Below, one piece after another: positions 50,278 through 58,034 of a stretch of 60,142 bases of DNA; position 1 is the stretch's first letter; each line of letters opens with the position of its first letter. This stretch comes from JAGXSE01 sp040757295 (lineage in GTDB: Bacteria > Bacillota > PH28-bin88), in contig JBFLXH010000012.1 in assembly GCA_040757295.1 (NCBI GenBank), positions 1 through 60,142 on the forward strand, given 5' to 3'. Under the pieces are notes generated by a model. That model searched no databases. It was given only the letters and a program-made list of their open reading frames with translations, and was not told the DNA's origin. A program made the translations under genes and the position numbers.

Positions 50278-50609
50278 TTCAACTGGGTCTTGGCTTTTTG
50301 CGGGGATTGTTTCCCTTGCTCGTGCTTAGGGCCAGTTAATACAGAGGCGTAGCCGCTCTTAAAATGAGCCAGGCCACTAATTAAAATGTGGCCTGAAAGC
50401 GAATTTCATGCCCGGCTTCATTGGCTGCAATCAAATTTTATTCCTTGCCGGGCATTTAATGAGCCAGGCCACTAATTATTCATTGATTTACCGTGGCCTG
50501 AAAGCGAATTTCATGCCCGGCTTCATTGGCTGCAATCAAATTTTATTCCTTGCCGGGCATATCCCGCCGCTTGGAGAAGCAAAGGGTTAGAGCGGGTAGC
50601 CATCTGTGA
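50278..50609 (+). repeat. RepA element lacking the central helix, with two RepB copies
   Basis: CTTAG joins directly to GGCCAGTTAATACAG, as in the copy at 6315, so the long helix is missing. After GCCGCTCTT two RepB copies (50361-50455 and 50456-50561) precede CCCGCCGCTTGGAGAAGC and AGAGCGGGTAGCCATCTGTGA. It forms the leader of the YheO-type gene. Confidence 0.75.
50361..50561 (+). repeat. Two tandem RepB elements nested in RepA
   Basis: The first copy has a shortened loop 1 (CACTAATTAAAATGTGGCC), which puts a stop in the short reading frame but leaves the GGCCAC/GTGGCC stem intact. The second is nearly identical to the copies at 49577-49787. Confidence 0.75.
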
Positions 50610-50650
50610 TAAAATGGAAAATAGCGGGTAAAGGAAGTGGCTGATGGCAA

Positions 50651-51325
50651 ATGAGTTCCAAACTGCATCCCTTGCTGGCTCAGTTGATCCCGGTCGCTAA
50701 CGGCATCGTGGCTACCTTTGGCGAAAAGCACTGCGAAGTGGCCATCCACGATTTAAAAGATCCCCAACATTCTCTGCAATACCTGGTTGGGAGCATCACC
50801 GGACGGAAAGTGGGGGCCCCCATCACCAACATTGTTCTGGAAGCTCTGAAACGGAACAGGGATCACACTCCCGACCTGTATAACTATGGGAGCAAAACTA
50901 AGGACGGGAAAATCCTCAAGTCATCCACCATCTTTATCCGGGAAAGCGGTAAAATCATCGGGTGCCTGTGCCTCAATTTCGACCTGACGGAATTCAAGCT
51001 GGCTGAGCAGATCCTGCACGAGTTTTGCACTGTGGCCGAATTGAAACAGACCGGGCTTTCAGAGGTGCAGGAGCAGTTTGCCCAGGATGTGGGCGAGGTC
51101 CTGAAAAGCATGGTGGAAAACGTCATTGAGCATGTGGGCACTCCGGTGGCCTTAATGCACAAGGAAGAAAAGGTGACAGTAGTCCAGCTCTTGGAGGAGC
51201 GAGGAGTATTCCTCATCAAAGGGGCAGTGGAGTATGTGGCCCAATCCCTGGGCGTCTCCAAATATACCATCTACAATTACCTGGATGAAGTCAGGGTCTT
51301 GGACAAATCAGTTATTAAAGCATAG
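50651..51325 (+). CDS. YheO/DauR-type regulator (PAS-like domain plus helix-turn-helix)
   Basis: A 224-residue transcriptional regulator. The N-terminal YheO PAS-like domain is seen in the segments LIPVANGIVATFGEKHCEVAIHDL (in part VANGIVATFGEKHCEVAIHD) and SSTIFIRESGKIIGCLCLNFD. The C-terminal DNA-binding part has VQLLEERGVFLIKGAVEYVA followed by LGVSKYTIYNYL. Family members include DauR, which controls D-arginine use. It heads a cluster with ridA, a threonine synthase and racemase/transport remnants, so control of amino-acid catabolism is likely. AAGGAAGTGG lies upstream of the ATG. Confidence 0.88.
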   Translation: MSSKLHPLLAQLIPVANGIVATFGEKHCEVAIHDLKDPQHSLQYLVGSITGRKVGAPITNIVLEALKRNRDHTPDLYNYGSKTKDGKILKSSTIFIRESGKIIGCLCLNFDLTEFKLAEQILHEFCTVAELKQTGLSEVQEQFAQDVGEVLKSMVENVIEHVGTPVALMHKEEKVTVVQLLEERGVFLIKGAVEYVAQSLGVSKYTIYNYLDEVRVLDKSVIKA

Positions 51326-51408
51326 AAGAGCGGTGTGATGTCAAGTAGTTAACTGGAAATTTAAGTCCAAATCGGCCGCTGCTCATAGTATACAAGGAGG
51401 CAAAAAGC

Positions 51409-51798
51409 ATGGAAAAGGTACAAGTACTTACAGAAAAGGCTCCGGCCGCCATCGGGCCTTATTCCCAAGGGATCAAATTTAAAAACTTAGTTTTTACCTC
51501 CGGTCAAATTCCCCTGGACCCTGTCACCGGGAGCACTGTGGGAGCAGATGTCGCCGCCCAGACCATCCAGGTGATGGAGAACCTGAAAGAAGTCCTGCTG
51601 GCAGCCGGCGCGTCTCTGGAAACCGTTGTTAAAACCACCGTTTTCCTAAAAGACATGGGCAAATTCGCTGAATTTAACAGCATATATGCCCAGTACTTTA
51701 AAGAACCTTTCCCGTCCCGTTCCTGTATCGAAGCTGCAGCCCTCCCTAAAGGGGTCTTGGTAGAAATCGAAGCGGTAGCCTATATTCCCGAGCAATAA
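51409..51798 (+). CDS. ridA: RidA family enamine/imine deaminase
   Basis: A 129-residue protein hydrolysing reactive enamine intermediates released by PLP enzymes. ATG follows CAAGGAGGCAAAAAGC. The family signature is present: APAAIGPYSQGIKFKNLVFT near residue 10, the conserved Arg in SRSCIEAAALPKG near 105 and EIEAVAYIP at the end. Its partner downstream is a PLP threonine synthase, an expected pairing. Confidence 0.95.
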   Translation: MEKVQVLTEKAPAAIGPYSQGIKFKNLVFTSGQIPLDPVTGSTVGADVAAQTIQVMENLKEVLLAAGASLETVVKTTVFLKDMGKFAEFNSIYAQYFKEPFPSRSCIEAAALPKGVLVEIEAVAYIPEQ

Positions 51799-51818
51799 TT
51801 CATCCCGGAGGTGCTTCC

Positions 51819-53021
51819 ATGACTTTCCTTTCTCATCTTGAATGCCCCAAGTGTGCCAAAACCTATGATGCCCACCAGGTGCAGGGCCTATGCCAGTGCG
51901 GCAGCCCCTTGCTGGTACGGTACAATCTGGCCGCCATGCAGGGTTTGTCAAAAGATATCCTGCAAGGCCGCACCAGCACCCTTTGGCGCTACGAAGAATT
52001 TTTGCCTGTGGTTAATAATGATAATATCGTGACTCTGGGCGAAGGCTTGACACCTATTCTAAACATGCCCGAACTGGGCCGGTATTTGGGTTTTGAAAAC
52101 CTTTACCTGAAAGACGAAGGCTTAAACCCTACCGGCACCTTTAAAGCCCGCGGCGCTGCCTTGGGGGTTTCCCGGGCAAAGGAACTTGGCATCAAAAAGA
52201 TTGCCATGCCTACTGCCGGCAATGCCGGCGGTGCCTGGTCAGCCTACGGGGCCAGGGCCGGGATTGAAATGATCGTGGCCATGCCGGAAGATGCGCCGGA
52301 AATGGCCAAGAAGGAGTGCGTAGCCTACAACGCCACCACCTACCTGGTCCAGGGCCTGATTTCTGACGCCGGCAAGATTATTAACAAAGGGGTCCAGGAG
52401 TACGGCTGGTTCGAGGCCTCCACCCTGAAAGAACCATACCGCATTGAAGGAAAAAAGACCATGGGCCTGGAGATTGCCGAACAGTTCAACTGGGAATTGC
52501 CCGATGCAGTGCTTTATCCAACAGGCGGCGGTGTAGGTATTATCGGCATCTGGAAGGCCTTGCTGGAACTGCGGGAAATCGGCTGGATTAAGGGCAAGCT
52601 TCCCAAGATGATTGCTGTCCAGGCAGAAGGCTGTTCCCCGATTGTCAAGGCTTATCAACAGGGCCTGAAACACTCGGAGTTCTTTGAAGGGGCCAATACC
52701 ATTGCCGGCGGGATCAGGGTGCCGAAAGCCCTGGGAGACTTCCTGGTCTTAGAGGCTGTCTACGACAGCGGCGGCACTGCTATAGCTGTCAGCGACGAGG
52801 AAATTATGGAATCCTTAATGGAGACCGCCAAGTATGAAGGGATGCTGATTTGTCCGGAGGGAGCCGCGACTGTAGCAGCGGTTAAAAAGTTGAAAGCCAG
52901 CGGTTTCCTGGATCCGGCAGAAAAGGTTGTCCTCTTAAATACCGGCTCCGGTCTAAAATATCCCGAATTGGTCCGTGCTGAGCTGCCGGTTCTGCCCAAA
53001 GACGGCAGGATAGTTTTGTAA
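51819..53021 (+). CDS. thrC: Threonine synthase
   Basis: A 400-residue PLP enzyme of the fold-type II family making threonine from O-phosphohomoserine. ATG follows CCGGAGGTGCTTCC. An N-terminal CPKC...CQCG ribbon is typical of one threonine-synthase class. The PLP lysine is in NPTGTFKARGAALGV near residue 105, with TGGGVGIIGIWKA for the phosphate loop near 235. Given ridA and the racemase remnant, a degradative threonine/diaminopropionate-type role is possible, but threonine synthase is the plain reading. Confidence 0.85.
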   Translation: MTFLSHLECPKCAKTYDAHQVQGLCQCGSPLLVRYNLAAMQGLSKDILQGRTSTLWRYEEFLPVVNNDNIVTLGEGLTPILNMPELGRYLGFENLYLKDEGLNPTGTFKARGAALGVSRAKELGIKKIAMPTAGNAGGAWSAYGARAGIEMIVAMPEDAPEMAKKECVAYNATTYLVQGLISDAGKIINKGVQEYGWFEASTLKEPYRIEGKKTMGLEIAEQFNWELPDAVLYPTGGGVGIIGIWKALLELREIGWIKGKLPKMIAVQAEGCSPIVKAYQQGLKHSEFFEGANTIAGGIRVPKALGDFLVLEAVYDSGGTAIAVSDEEIMESLMETAKYEGMLICPEGAATVAAVKKLKASGFLDPAEKVVLLNTGSGLKYPELVRAELPVLPKDGRIVL

Positions 53022-53035
53022 AGGCGGGGGAACGA

Positions 53036-53370
53036 ATGAAAGAAAAAGTGCTGGGTATCTTGGGGGGACTGGGCCCGGCTGCTACTGTAGACCTGTTTCA
53101 GAAGATCATCGAGGCTACCCCAGCCCGGATCGACCAGGAACACCTGAGGATCCTCATTGATAACAACCCCAAGATACCTTGCCGGGTGAAAGCGCTGAAA
53201 AAAGCGGGTCCCAGCCCGGTGCCGGGGGCAACATCGCTTCCTTTATCGCCTATAATGAAACCAAACGTTTCTCCAAACAGGCTGACCAGCTTGGCAAGGG
53301 TTCCCTTGTATCCCCCTTAATAGCCGACTGGAAAAAGAAGAAATCAGCCAAGCAGGGACTGGCTGCTTAA
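53036..53370 (+). pseudogene. Fused remnant: aspartate/glutamate racemase start joined to a TctA-like piece
   Basis: The first 48 codons (MKEKVLGILGGLGPAATVDL...) match the start of aspartate/glutamate racemases, after GGCGGGGG. Around 53185-53215 the similarity ends. In a second frame the sequence reads AGGNIASFIAYNETKRFSKQ and continues to a stop at 53370, which resembles a loop of tripartite tricarboxylate transporter TctA proteins. The first frame runs on to a stop near 53320 with no similarity. I infer a deletion joining two former genes; neither can be functional. Confidence 0.6.
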
Positions 53371-53400
53371 CCGGTATAACCATGAAAGGAGGGCTCGCCC

Positions 53401-53673
53401 ATGTCAATGCGCCAAATTAATTACCTGGTAGTGGCCATTCTCGGGGTGGTTACCGTGATGTTTTACCTGGCTTCTGGTGAAATCTACCCCCCAAGCCACA
53501 TCTATCCCCTAACCTTGATTTACCTGTTGGGCTTCCTGCTGGTGGTAATGCTGGTTGTCAACCTGTTTTTCGCCGGCGCTGCGCAAACGGTTAAGCCGTT
53601 TGCCAACACAAGAAAGCGGCGGGTGTTGGGAGTTACCGTCGCTTCCGTAGTCTATAATGAGCAAGGCCACTAA
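53401..53673 (+). pseudogene. tctB: TctB-like membrane protein truncated by RepB
   Basis: A start with AAAGGAGGGCTCGCCC gives MSMRQINYLVVAILGVVTVM, two hydrophobic helices and KRRVLGVTVASVVY, typical of the first half of TctB (DUF1468), the small membrane subunit of tricarboxylate transporters. Then the frame enters RepB at 53654 and stops after NEQGH. The remaining two helices are missing. TctB assignment is tentative; truncation by RepB is clear. Confidence 0.55.
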
Positions 53674-53746
53674 TTATTCATTTATTTACCGTGGCCTCAA
53701 AGCGAATTTCATACTCGGCTTCATTATGATAATGCAATTTTATCCC
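53654..53746 (+). repeat. RepB element at a deletion junction
   Basis: Starts ATAATGAGCAAGGCCAC and runs to AATTTTATCCC but lacks the last stem strand (GCCGAGTATA). It is flanked by truncated tctB on the left and headless larA on the right, so the missing end was lost with the deleted DNA. Confidence 0.75.
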
Positions 53747-53747
53747 T

Positions 53748-54305
53748 GTGGTTTTGAACAACAAGCGGGAGATCGTGGCAGCGGTGGCTGGCCATTACCT
53801 GGAGGCCCACCGGGCCGGGGTGGCCAAGGCCCGCCAGATTGCCGAAGTGAAGGCCCCGGGAGCAGCAGACCTGGTGGTGGTGGCGCCAGGCGGCTTCCCC
53901 AAAGACGCCAATCTCTACCAGGCGCAAAAGGCCCTCTACCATGCGGGGGCGGTGGTCAAGCCCGGCGGCAGGATCATTCTGGTAGCGGAAGGTTCCGAAG
54001 GAAGCGGCGACCGGTTGTTTGAAGAAACCATGGCTGCCTGGCCAACCCCCGAAGAGGTGGTCAAAGACTTCGAATCCCGGGAATTCCAGCTGGGAGTCCA
54101 CAAGGCCTACCTGTGGGCCCGCACTCTGACCAAGGCCCGGACTATCCTGGTTTCCTCCCACCTGCCTGAGGGTCTCGCCAAGATCATGATGGTGGAACAG
54201 GTAGGGACCTTGCAGGCAGCCTTGGATAGGGTGACTCCCCACCTGCCGGAAGACGCCCAGGTAATCCTGATGCCCAAGGCATCCTCCACCATTCCGGTAC
54301 TCTAA
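53748..54305 (+). pseudogene. larA: C-terminal part of nickel-dependent lactate racemase (LarA)
   Basis: About 185 residues reading VVLNNKREIVAAVAGHYLEA, GGFPKDANLYQAQKALYHAG, RIILVAEGSEGSGDRLFEE and HKAYLWARTLTKARTILVSS, which matches the LarA C-terminal domain. The N-terminal domain with the nickel-pincer Lys and His is missing. A GTG at 53748 happens to start the frame directly at the RepB end, without a ribosome binding site. It is a remnant of a larger lactate-racemase or hydroxy-acid gene set. A terminator follows at 54345. Confidence 0.7.
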
Positions 54306-54344
54306 TCCTGTTTTTTCGTCCCCTATCCCCTATTTTTGGTTTCC

Positions 54345-54377
54345 ACCCGGTTTGCTTTCGGCAGGCCGGGTTTTTTT
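54345..54377 (+). terminator. Terminator after the larA remnant
   Basis: ACCCGG pairs with CCGGGT around a 15-base loop, followed by seven T. Confidence 0.75.
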
Positions 54378-54487
54378 GCGGGGAAAATCCGCCAAGGGGG
54401 AATATCCAGGTAACTTCTGGCAACAATAGGTACTGAGACACTGCCGCTGATGCCGAAAAGGGTAACTGCGGTTTTTGGGAGGTACCT

Positions 54488-55255
54488 ATGAAAAAAACCC
54501 TATTAGCCATTATTTTTTTATCCTCCTTTTTCAGCCTTTATTTTAACGCCCCGGTACCGACTGCCGGGGTCAAGAGCCCAGTCGAGGACGTCCTCTGCCA
54601 GTCCTTTGAGGCCAGCGGCGCGGAATTCCACCGGGTTAAGGTACAGGCCTGGGCTTTGGTCAACACCTCATTTTTGCAGCCAAAAGAACTGGAAGCCCTG
54701 GCTTACCAGGCGGCCAAAGCCCTGGGTGACGAAAAAAGGCTTAATTCCTCTCTGGAACAGGCCAAGCATTTTACCGGGGTAACCCTGGAAGGGGAAGTTG
54801 GGGCGGGAACCTATGTGCAGATTGTTGCCCAAACCCTGGAGAACCTCCCCGAAGCTGTGCGCGGGGGGAATGAGACCTTTCTTCTGATCAACCTGGCCCA
54901 CAGCCGCGACATGTATGCCCTCCCATGGTGGCAGGAACAGGTTAGGACGGCCTTCCGGCAATTTGGGGGTGAACCCCATGTCTTGGTGGCTATTACCGGT
55001 GCCTTTCCTGGTTACCTGAGCCAGCGTGAATCCGCGGCCCAGGTGAAAAAAGTCTTGCAAGCGGCTCAGGCAAAATGGGTAGAAGGGATGACGGAAGGAA
55101 ATCTAATCAGTGTCAGCGGGTATACTAACAGCATTCAGAATTACCTGGTGATCGGCGGCCGCAGGGTCAACATCAATGTGGCCCTCCGTTACCATGACAC
55201 TGATGACCGGACCTACCTGGATATCGGTTCTCCCTTGCTGGATGGGGAATATTAA
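54488..55255 (+). CDS. ywmB: YwmB-family protein (DUF1779)
   Basis: A 255-residue secreted or membrane-anchored protein of unknown function with an N-terminal signal (TLLAIIFLSSFFSLYF). ATG follows GGGAGGTACC. The segments EFHRVKVQAWALVN, LEGEVGAGTYVQIVAQTL and the end RRVNINVALRYHDTDDRTYL are typical of the YwmB/TATA-box-binding-like family. It lies between the atp operon and murA as in Bacillus; the degraded island at 50.6-54.3 kb is inserted before it. Confidence 0.9.
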   Translation: MKKTLLAIIFLSSFFSLYFNAPVPTAGVKSPVEDVLCQSFEASGAEFHRVKVQAWALVNTSFLQPKELEALAYQAAKALGDEKRLNSSLEQAKHFTGVTLEGEVGAGTYVQIVAQTLENLPEAVRGGNETFLLINLAHSRDMYALPWWQEQVRTAFRQFGGEPHVLVAITGAFPGYLSQRESAAQVKKVLQAAQAKWVEGMTEGNLISVSGYTNSIQNYLVIGGRRVNINVALRYHDTDDRTYLDIGSPLLDGEY

Positions 55256-55424
55256 CAACTGGGTTTAACGAAAAATAAACCAAGCTGTGGCAGGAACCCC
55301 GATGTTTTTGCCGAACATATTACGAAAATCAGGCTGCCTTCCCCGCCAGGGCCAAGAGCCGCCGGTGGTGAGCCAGGCTTAGGGCATCAAAAATGAAGAC
55401 AAAAGGACTCAGGAGGCATCAACC

Positions 55425-56714
55425 TTGGAAAAACTGATTATTACCGGCGGGACTCCCTTGCATGGGACCATCCCGGTGAGTGGAGCAAAAAACGCGGTGC
55501 TACCCATCATTGCAGCCTCCCTCTTGGCAGAAGGTCCTTGCAGGTTAATGGACATCCCGGATCTGGCCGATGTGGCCACTATTTCCGAGGTTCTGACAAC
55601 CCTGGGAGCCAAGGTTTCGCCGCTCGCTGGCGGCGAATTAACCATAGATTGCGGGCAGATTGCCAATGTGGAAGCCCCGTATGAGTATGTGCGCCGCATG
55701 CGGGCCTCCTTCCTGGTGATGGGGCCCCTGCTGGCCCGGATGGGCAGGGCCAGAATGTCCATGCCCGGCGGCTGTGCTATTGGCACCCGGCCCATTGACC
55801 TGCACCTGAAAGGGCTGGCCGCCTTAGGGGCCAGCATCAGCCTGGGGCACGGGCGGATTGAGGCCAGTGTCCACCAGCGGCTGAGCGGAGCCAGGGTTTA
55901 CCTGGACTTTCCCAGCGTGGGAGCTACCGAGAACATCATGATGGCTGCCACCTTGGCCAAAGGCACCACCATTATTGAAAACGCCGCTGAAGAACCGGAG
56001 ATAGTAGACCTGGCCAACTTCCTCAACTCCATGGGGGCCAGGGTGTTCGGCGCCGGCACCAACATCATTCGAATCGACGGGGTAGAACATTTAAAGGGCG
56101 GCATCCATGCCGTCATCCCCGACCGGATCGAGGCAGGGACTTACATGGTGATGGCGGCGGCTACCGGCGGGAACGTCCTGGTGGAAAACGTCATTGTCGA
56201 CCACTTAAAACCGGTGGTGGCCAAGCTCTTAGAGGCCGGTGTTTGTATTTACGAAGAAAACGGCGGGATCCGGGTGCGGGCCAAAAATCCCCTGACCTCC
56301 GTAGACATCAAGACCCTGCCTTACCCCGGCTTCCCCACAGACATGCAGGCCCAGATGATGGCTTTGATGACAGCAGCCAAGGGCACCAGCGTGATCGTGG
56401 AAACCGTGTTTGAAAACCGCTTCATGCATGTTAACGAGCTGAAGCGGATGGGCGCAAATATAGTCATTGAGGGCCACAGCGCAGTTGTAAAAGGAGTCCC
56501 CCGCCTGACCGGAGCGCCGGTTAAGGCCACAGACCTGCGAGCCGGTGCCGCTTTGGTGGTGGCTGGACTCATGGCTGAAGGCAAAACCGAAATCGCTGCT
56601 ATTCATCATATCGATCGGGGCTACGAAAACCTGGTAGACAAACTGCGGGGCATCGGCGCCAAGATTGAGCGGGAAGAACGGCCCGACCAGGAATGCTATA
56701 AATCCTGCCCTTAA
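55425..56714 (+). CDS. murA: UDP-N-acetylglucosamine 1-carboxyvinyltransferase (MurA)
   Basis: A 429-residue enzyme transferring enolpyruvate from PEP to UDP-GlcNAc, the first committed step of peptidoglycan synthesis and the fosfomycin target. The TTG start follows AGGAGGCATC. SGAKNAVLPIIAASLLAEGP is at residue 18, the active-site Cys is in PGGCAIGTRPIDLH near 116, and FPTDMQAQMMALM is near 305. The Cys is kept, so fosfomycin sensitivity is expected from the enzyme itself. Order ywmB-murA-spoIID matches Bacillus. Confidence 0.96.
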   Translation: MEKLIITGGTPLHGTIPVSGAKNAVLPIIAASLLAEGPCRLMDIPDLADVATISEVLTTLGAKVSPLAGGELTIDCGQIANVEAPYEYVRRMRASFLVMGPLLARMGRARMSMPGGCAIGTRPIDLHLKGLAALGASISLGHGRIEASVHQRLSGARVYLDFPSVGATENIMMAATLAKGTTIIENAAEEPEIVDLANFLNSMGARVFGAGTNIIRIDGVEHLKGGIHAVIPDRIEAGTYMVMAAATGGNVLVENVIVDHLKPVVAKLLEAGVCIYEENGGIRVRAKNPLTSVDIKTLPYPGFPTDMQAQMMALMTAAKGTSVIVETVFENRFMHVNELKRMGANIVIEGHSAVVKGVPRLTGAPVKATDLRAGAALVVAGLMAEGKTEIAAIHHIDRGYENLVDKLRGIGAKIEREERPDQECYKSCP

Positions 56715-56734
56715 AGGAATAATAATTTTTCTCC

Positions 56735-56765
56735 AAAACCCTGAGCGGATTGGCCAGGGTTTTTC
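56735..56765 (+). terminator. Terminator after murA
   Basis: AAAACCCTG pairs with CAGGGTTTT around an 11-base loop, with the T run overlapping the stem end. Confidence 0.85.
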
Positions 56766-56900
56766 GCCATTTATTTCGTTTTTGTTATAGACAGGCCCGA
56801 GATTTTGGTATAAAATATTTTTATGGTACAATTGGCGGAAACCGCAACAGGTTGATTGTTGCCGGCCGCCGGCGGAGGCCTGAGAGGAGGAGGAGCAGCA

Positions 56901-57863
56901 ATGCTGTACCAGCAGTTAAATGTTTTTAAGGTAGTAGCTGAAAACGGCAATATTACCCTGGCAGCCAAAAAGCTGCACATGAGCCAGCCAAGCATCAGCC
57001 TGCAGATCCAGAGCCTGGAAAACCACTACGGGGTGATCCTCTTTAATCGCAGCAATAAAGGGGTTTACCTGACTGAGGCGGGAAAACTCCTTTATCAGTA
57101 TTCAATTAAAATACTGGATCTCCTGCAGGAAGCCCAGGAACGGGTAGCTGAATTAGGCGCCGATGCCCGGGCCACCATTACCCTGGAAGCTACCTTTACC
57201 GTCGGAGAGTACCTGGCCCCGCGGATTATGGGTTACCTTTATCAAACCCGGCCTGAACTGGAGGTAAAACTTAAGATTGCCAACACGGAAACCACCTACC
57301 AGGACGTCTTAGAAAAGAATGTGCAGCTTGGCCTTATTGAAGGCCCGGTCCAGCCGCACCGGGAACTGGTGGTGGAAAAGTTCTGGGAAGACGAGCTGGT
57401 CGTAGTGGTACCCTACTTCCATAACTGGGCCAAGCGAGACAAGGTTAGTTTGGAGGAACTAAGAGAAGAAAAAATCATCCTGCGGGAAGAGGGTTCAGGT
57501 ACCAGGAAGGTAGTGGAAAATGCCCTGGCAGCCAGAGGCCTGAATATAGAAGAGATGAACGTGGCTATGGAACTCGGGAGCATCCAGGCGATTAAAGAAG
57601 TGGTAGCTGCCGGTTTGGGGGTTTCCATCCTTTCCAGTCTGACCGTACGGAAGAACAGTGAGGCCAAGTTGTTCCGGACTCTGCAAATTGAAGGCGGGCC
57701 TATTGCCAGGCCTTTGAGTCTGGTGCGCCATGCTACAGCCCACCAGGGTCCCCACGTGTTATTTGTGGTTGATCTGCTTCATGATCATGAAAAACTAAAA
57801 AGCATCCTGGCCGCGGATTCCCTAGTCGAACCGGAGTGCGAAACCATTGCGGGCGAAGGTTAA
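56901..57863 (+). CDS. LysR-family transcriptional regulator
   Basis: A 320-residue regulator. ATG at 56901 follows GAGGAGGAGGAGCAGC. The winged helix-turn-helix is in VVAENGNITLAAKKLHMSQP and SISLQIQSLENHYGVILFNR; the effector domain follows (VGEYLAPRIMGYLYQ, ILREEGSGTRKVVENAL), similar to CysL/CbbR-like members. No divergent target gene is adjacent. In Bacillus no LysR gene stands between murA and spoIID, so it is an insertion here. Effector unknown. Confidence 0.93.
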   Translation: MLYQQLNVFKVVAENGNITLAAKKLHMSQPSISLQIQSLENHYGVILFNRSNKGVYLTEAGKLLYQYSIKILDLLQEAQERVAELGADARATITLEATFTVGEYLAPRIMGYLYQTRPELEVKLKIANTETTYQDVLEKNVQLGLIEGPVQPHRELVVEKFWEDELVVVVPYFHNWAKRDKVSLEELREEKIILREEGSGTRKVVENALAARGLNIEEMNVAMELGSIQAIKEVVAAGLGVSILSSLTVRKNSEAKLFRTLQIEGGPIARPLSLVRHATAHQGPHVLFVVDLLHDHEKLKSILAADSLVEPECETIAGEG

Positions 57864-57920
57864 CCGGCAAGCCCGGTGCAAGCAGCACCGCGGCAGACTT
57901 GAAAATAAGTAAACTCAGTA

Positions 57921-57944
57921 GCCCGGCCAAATGCCGGGTTTTTC
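57921..57944 (+). terminator. Terminator after the LysR gene
   Basis: CCCGGC pairs with GCCGGG around a 5-base loop, followed by five T. Confidence 0.85.
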
Positions 57945-58034
57945 CTTTCATAGGGCATAATTTAATCTAAAGCCTCATAAACATGTTCTGAAAAGCCTGT
58001 CCCGTATAAACAGGAGACAGGAAGGAGGACTGTA

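Noticed and set aside
50108..50329. A 73-residue plus-strand ORF
   Set aside because: No good ribosome binding site, it runs into RepA for its last codons, and its composition is not protein-like compared with the opposite-strand frame.
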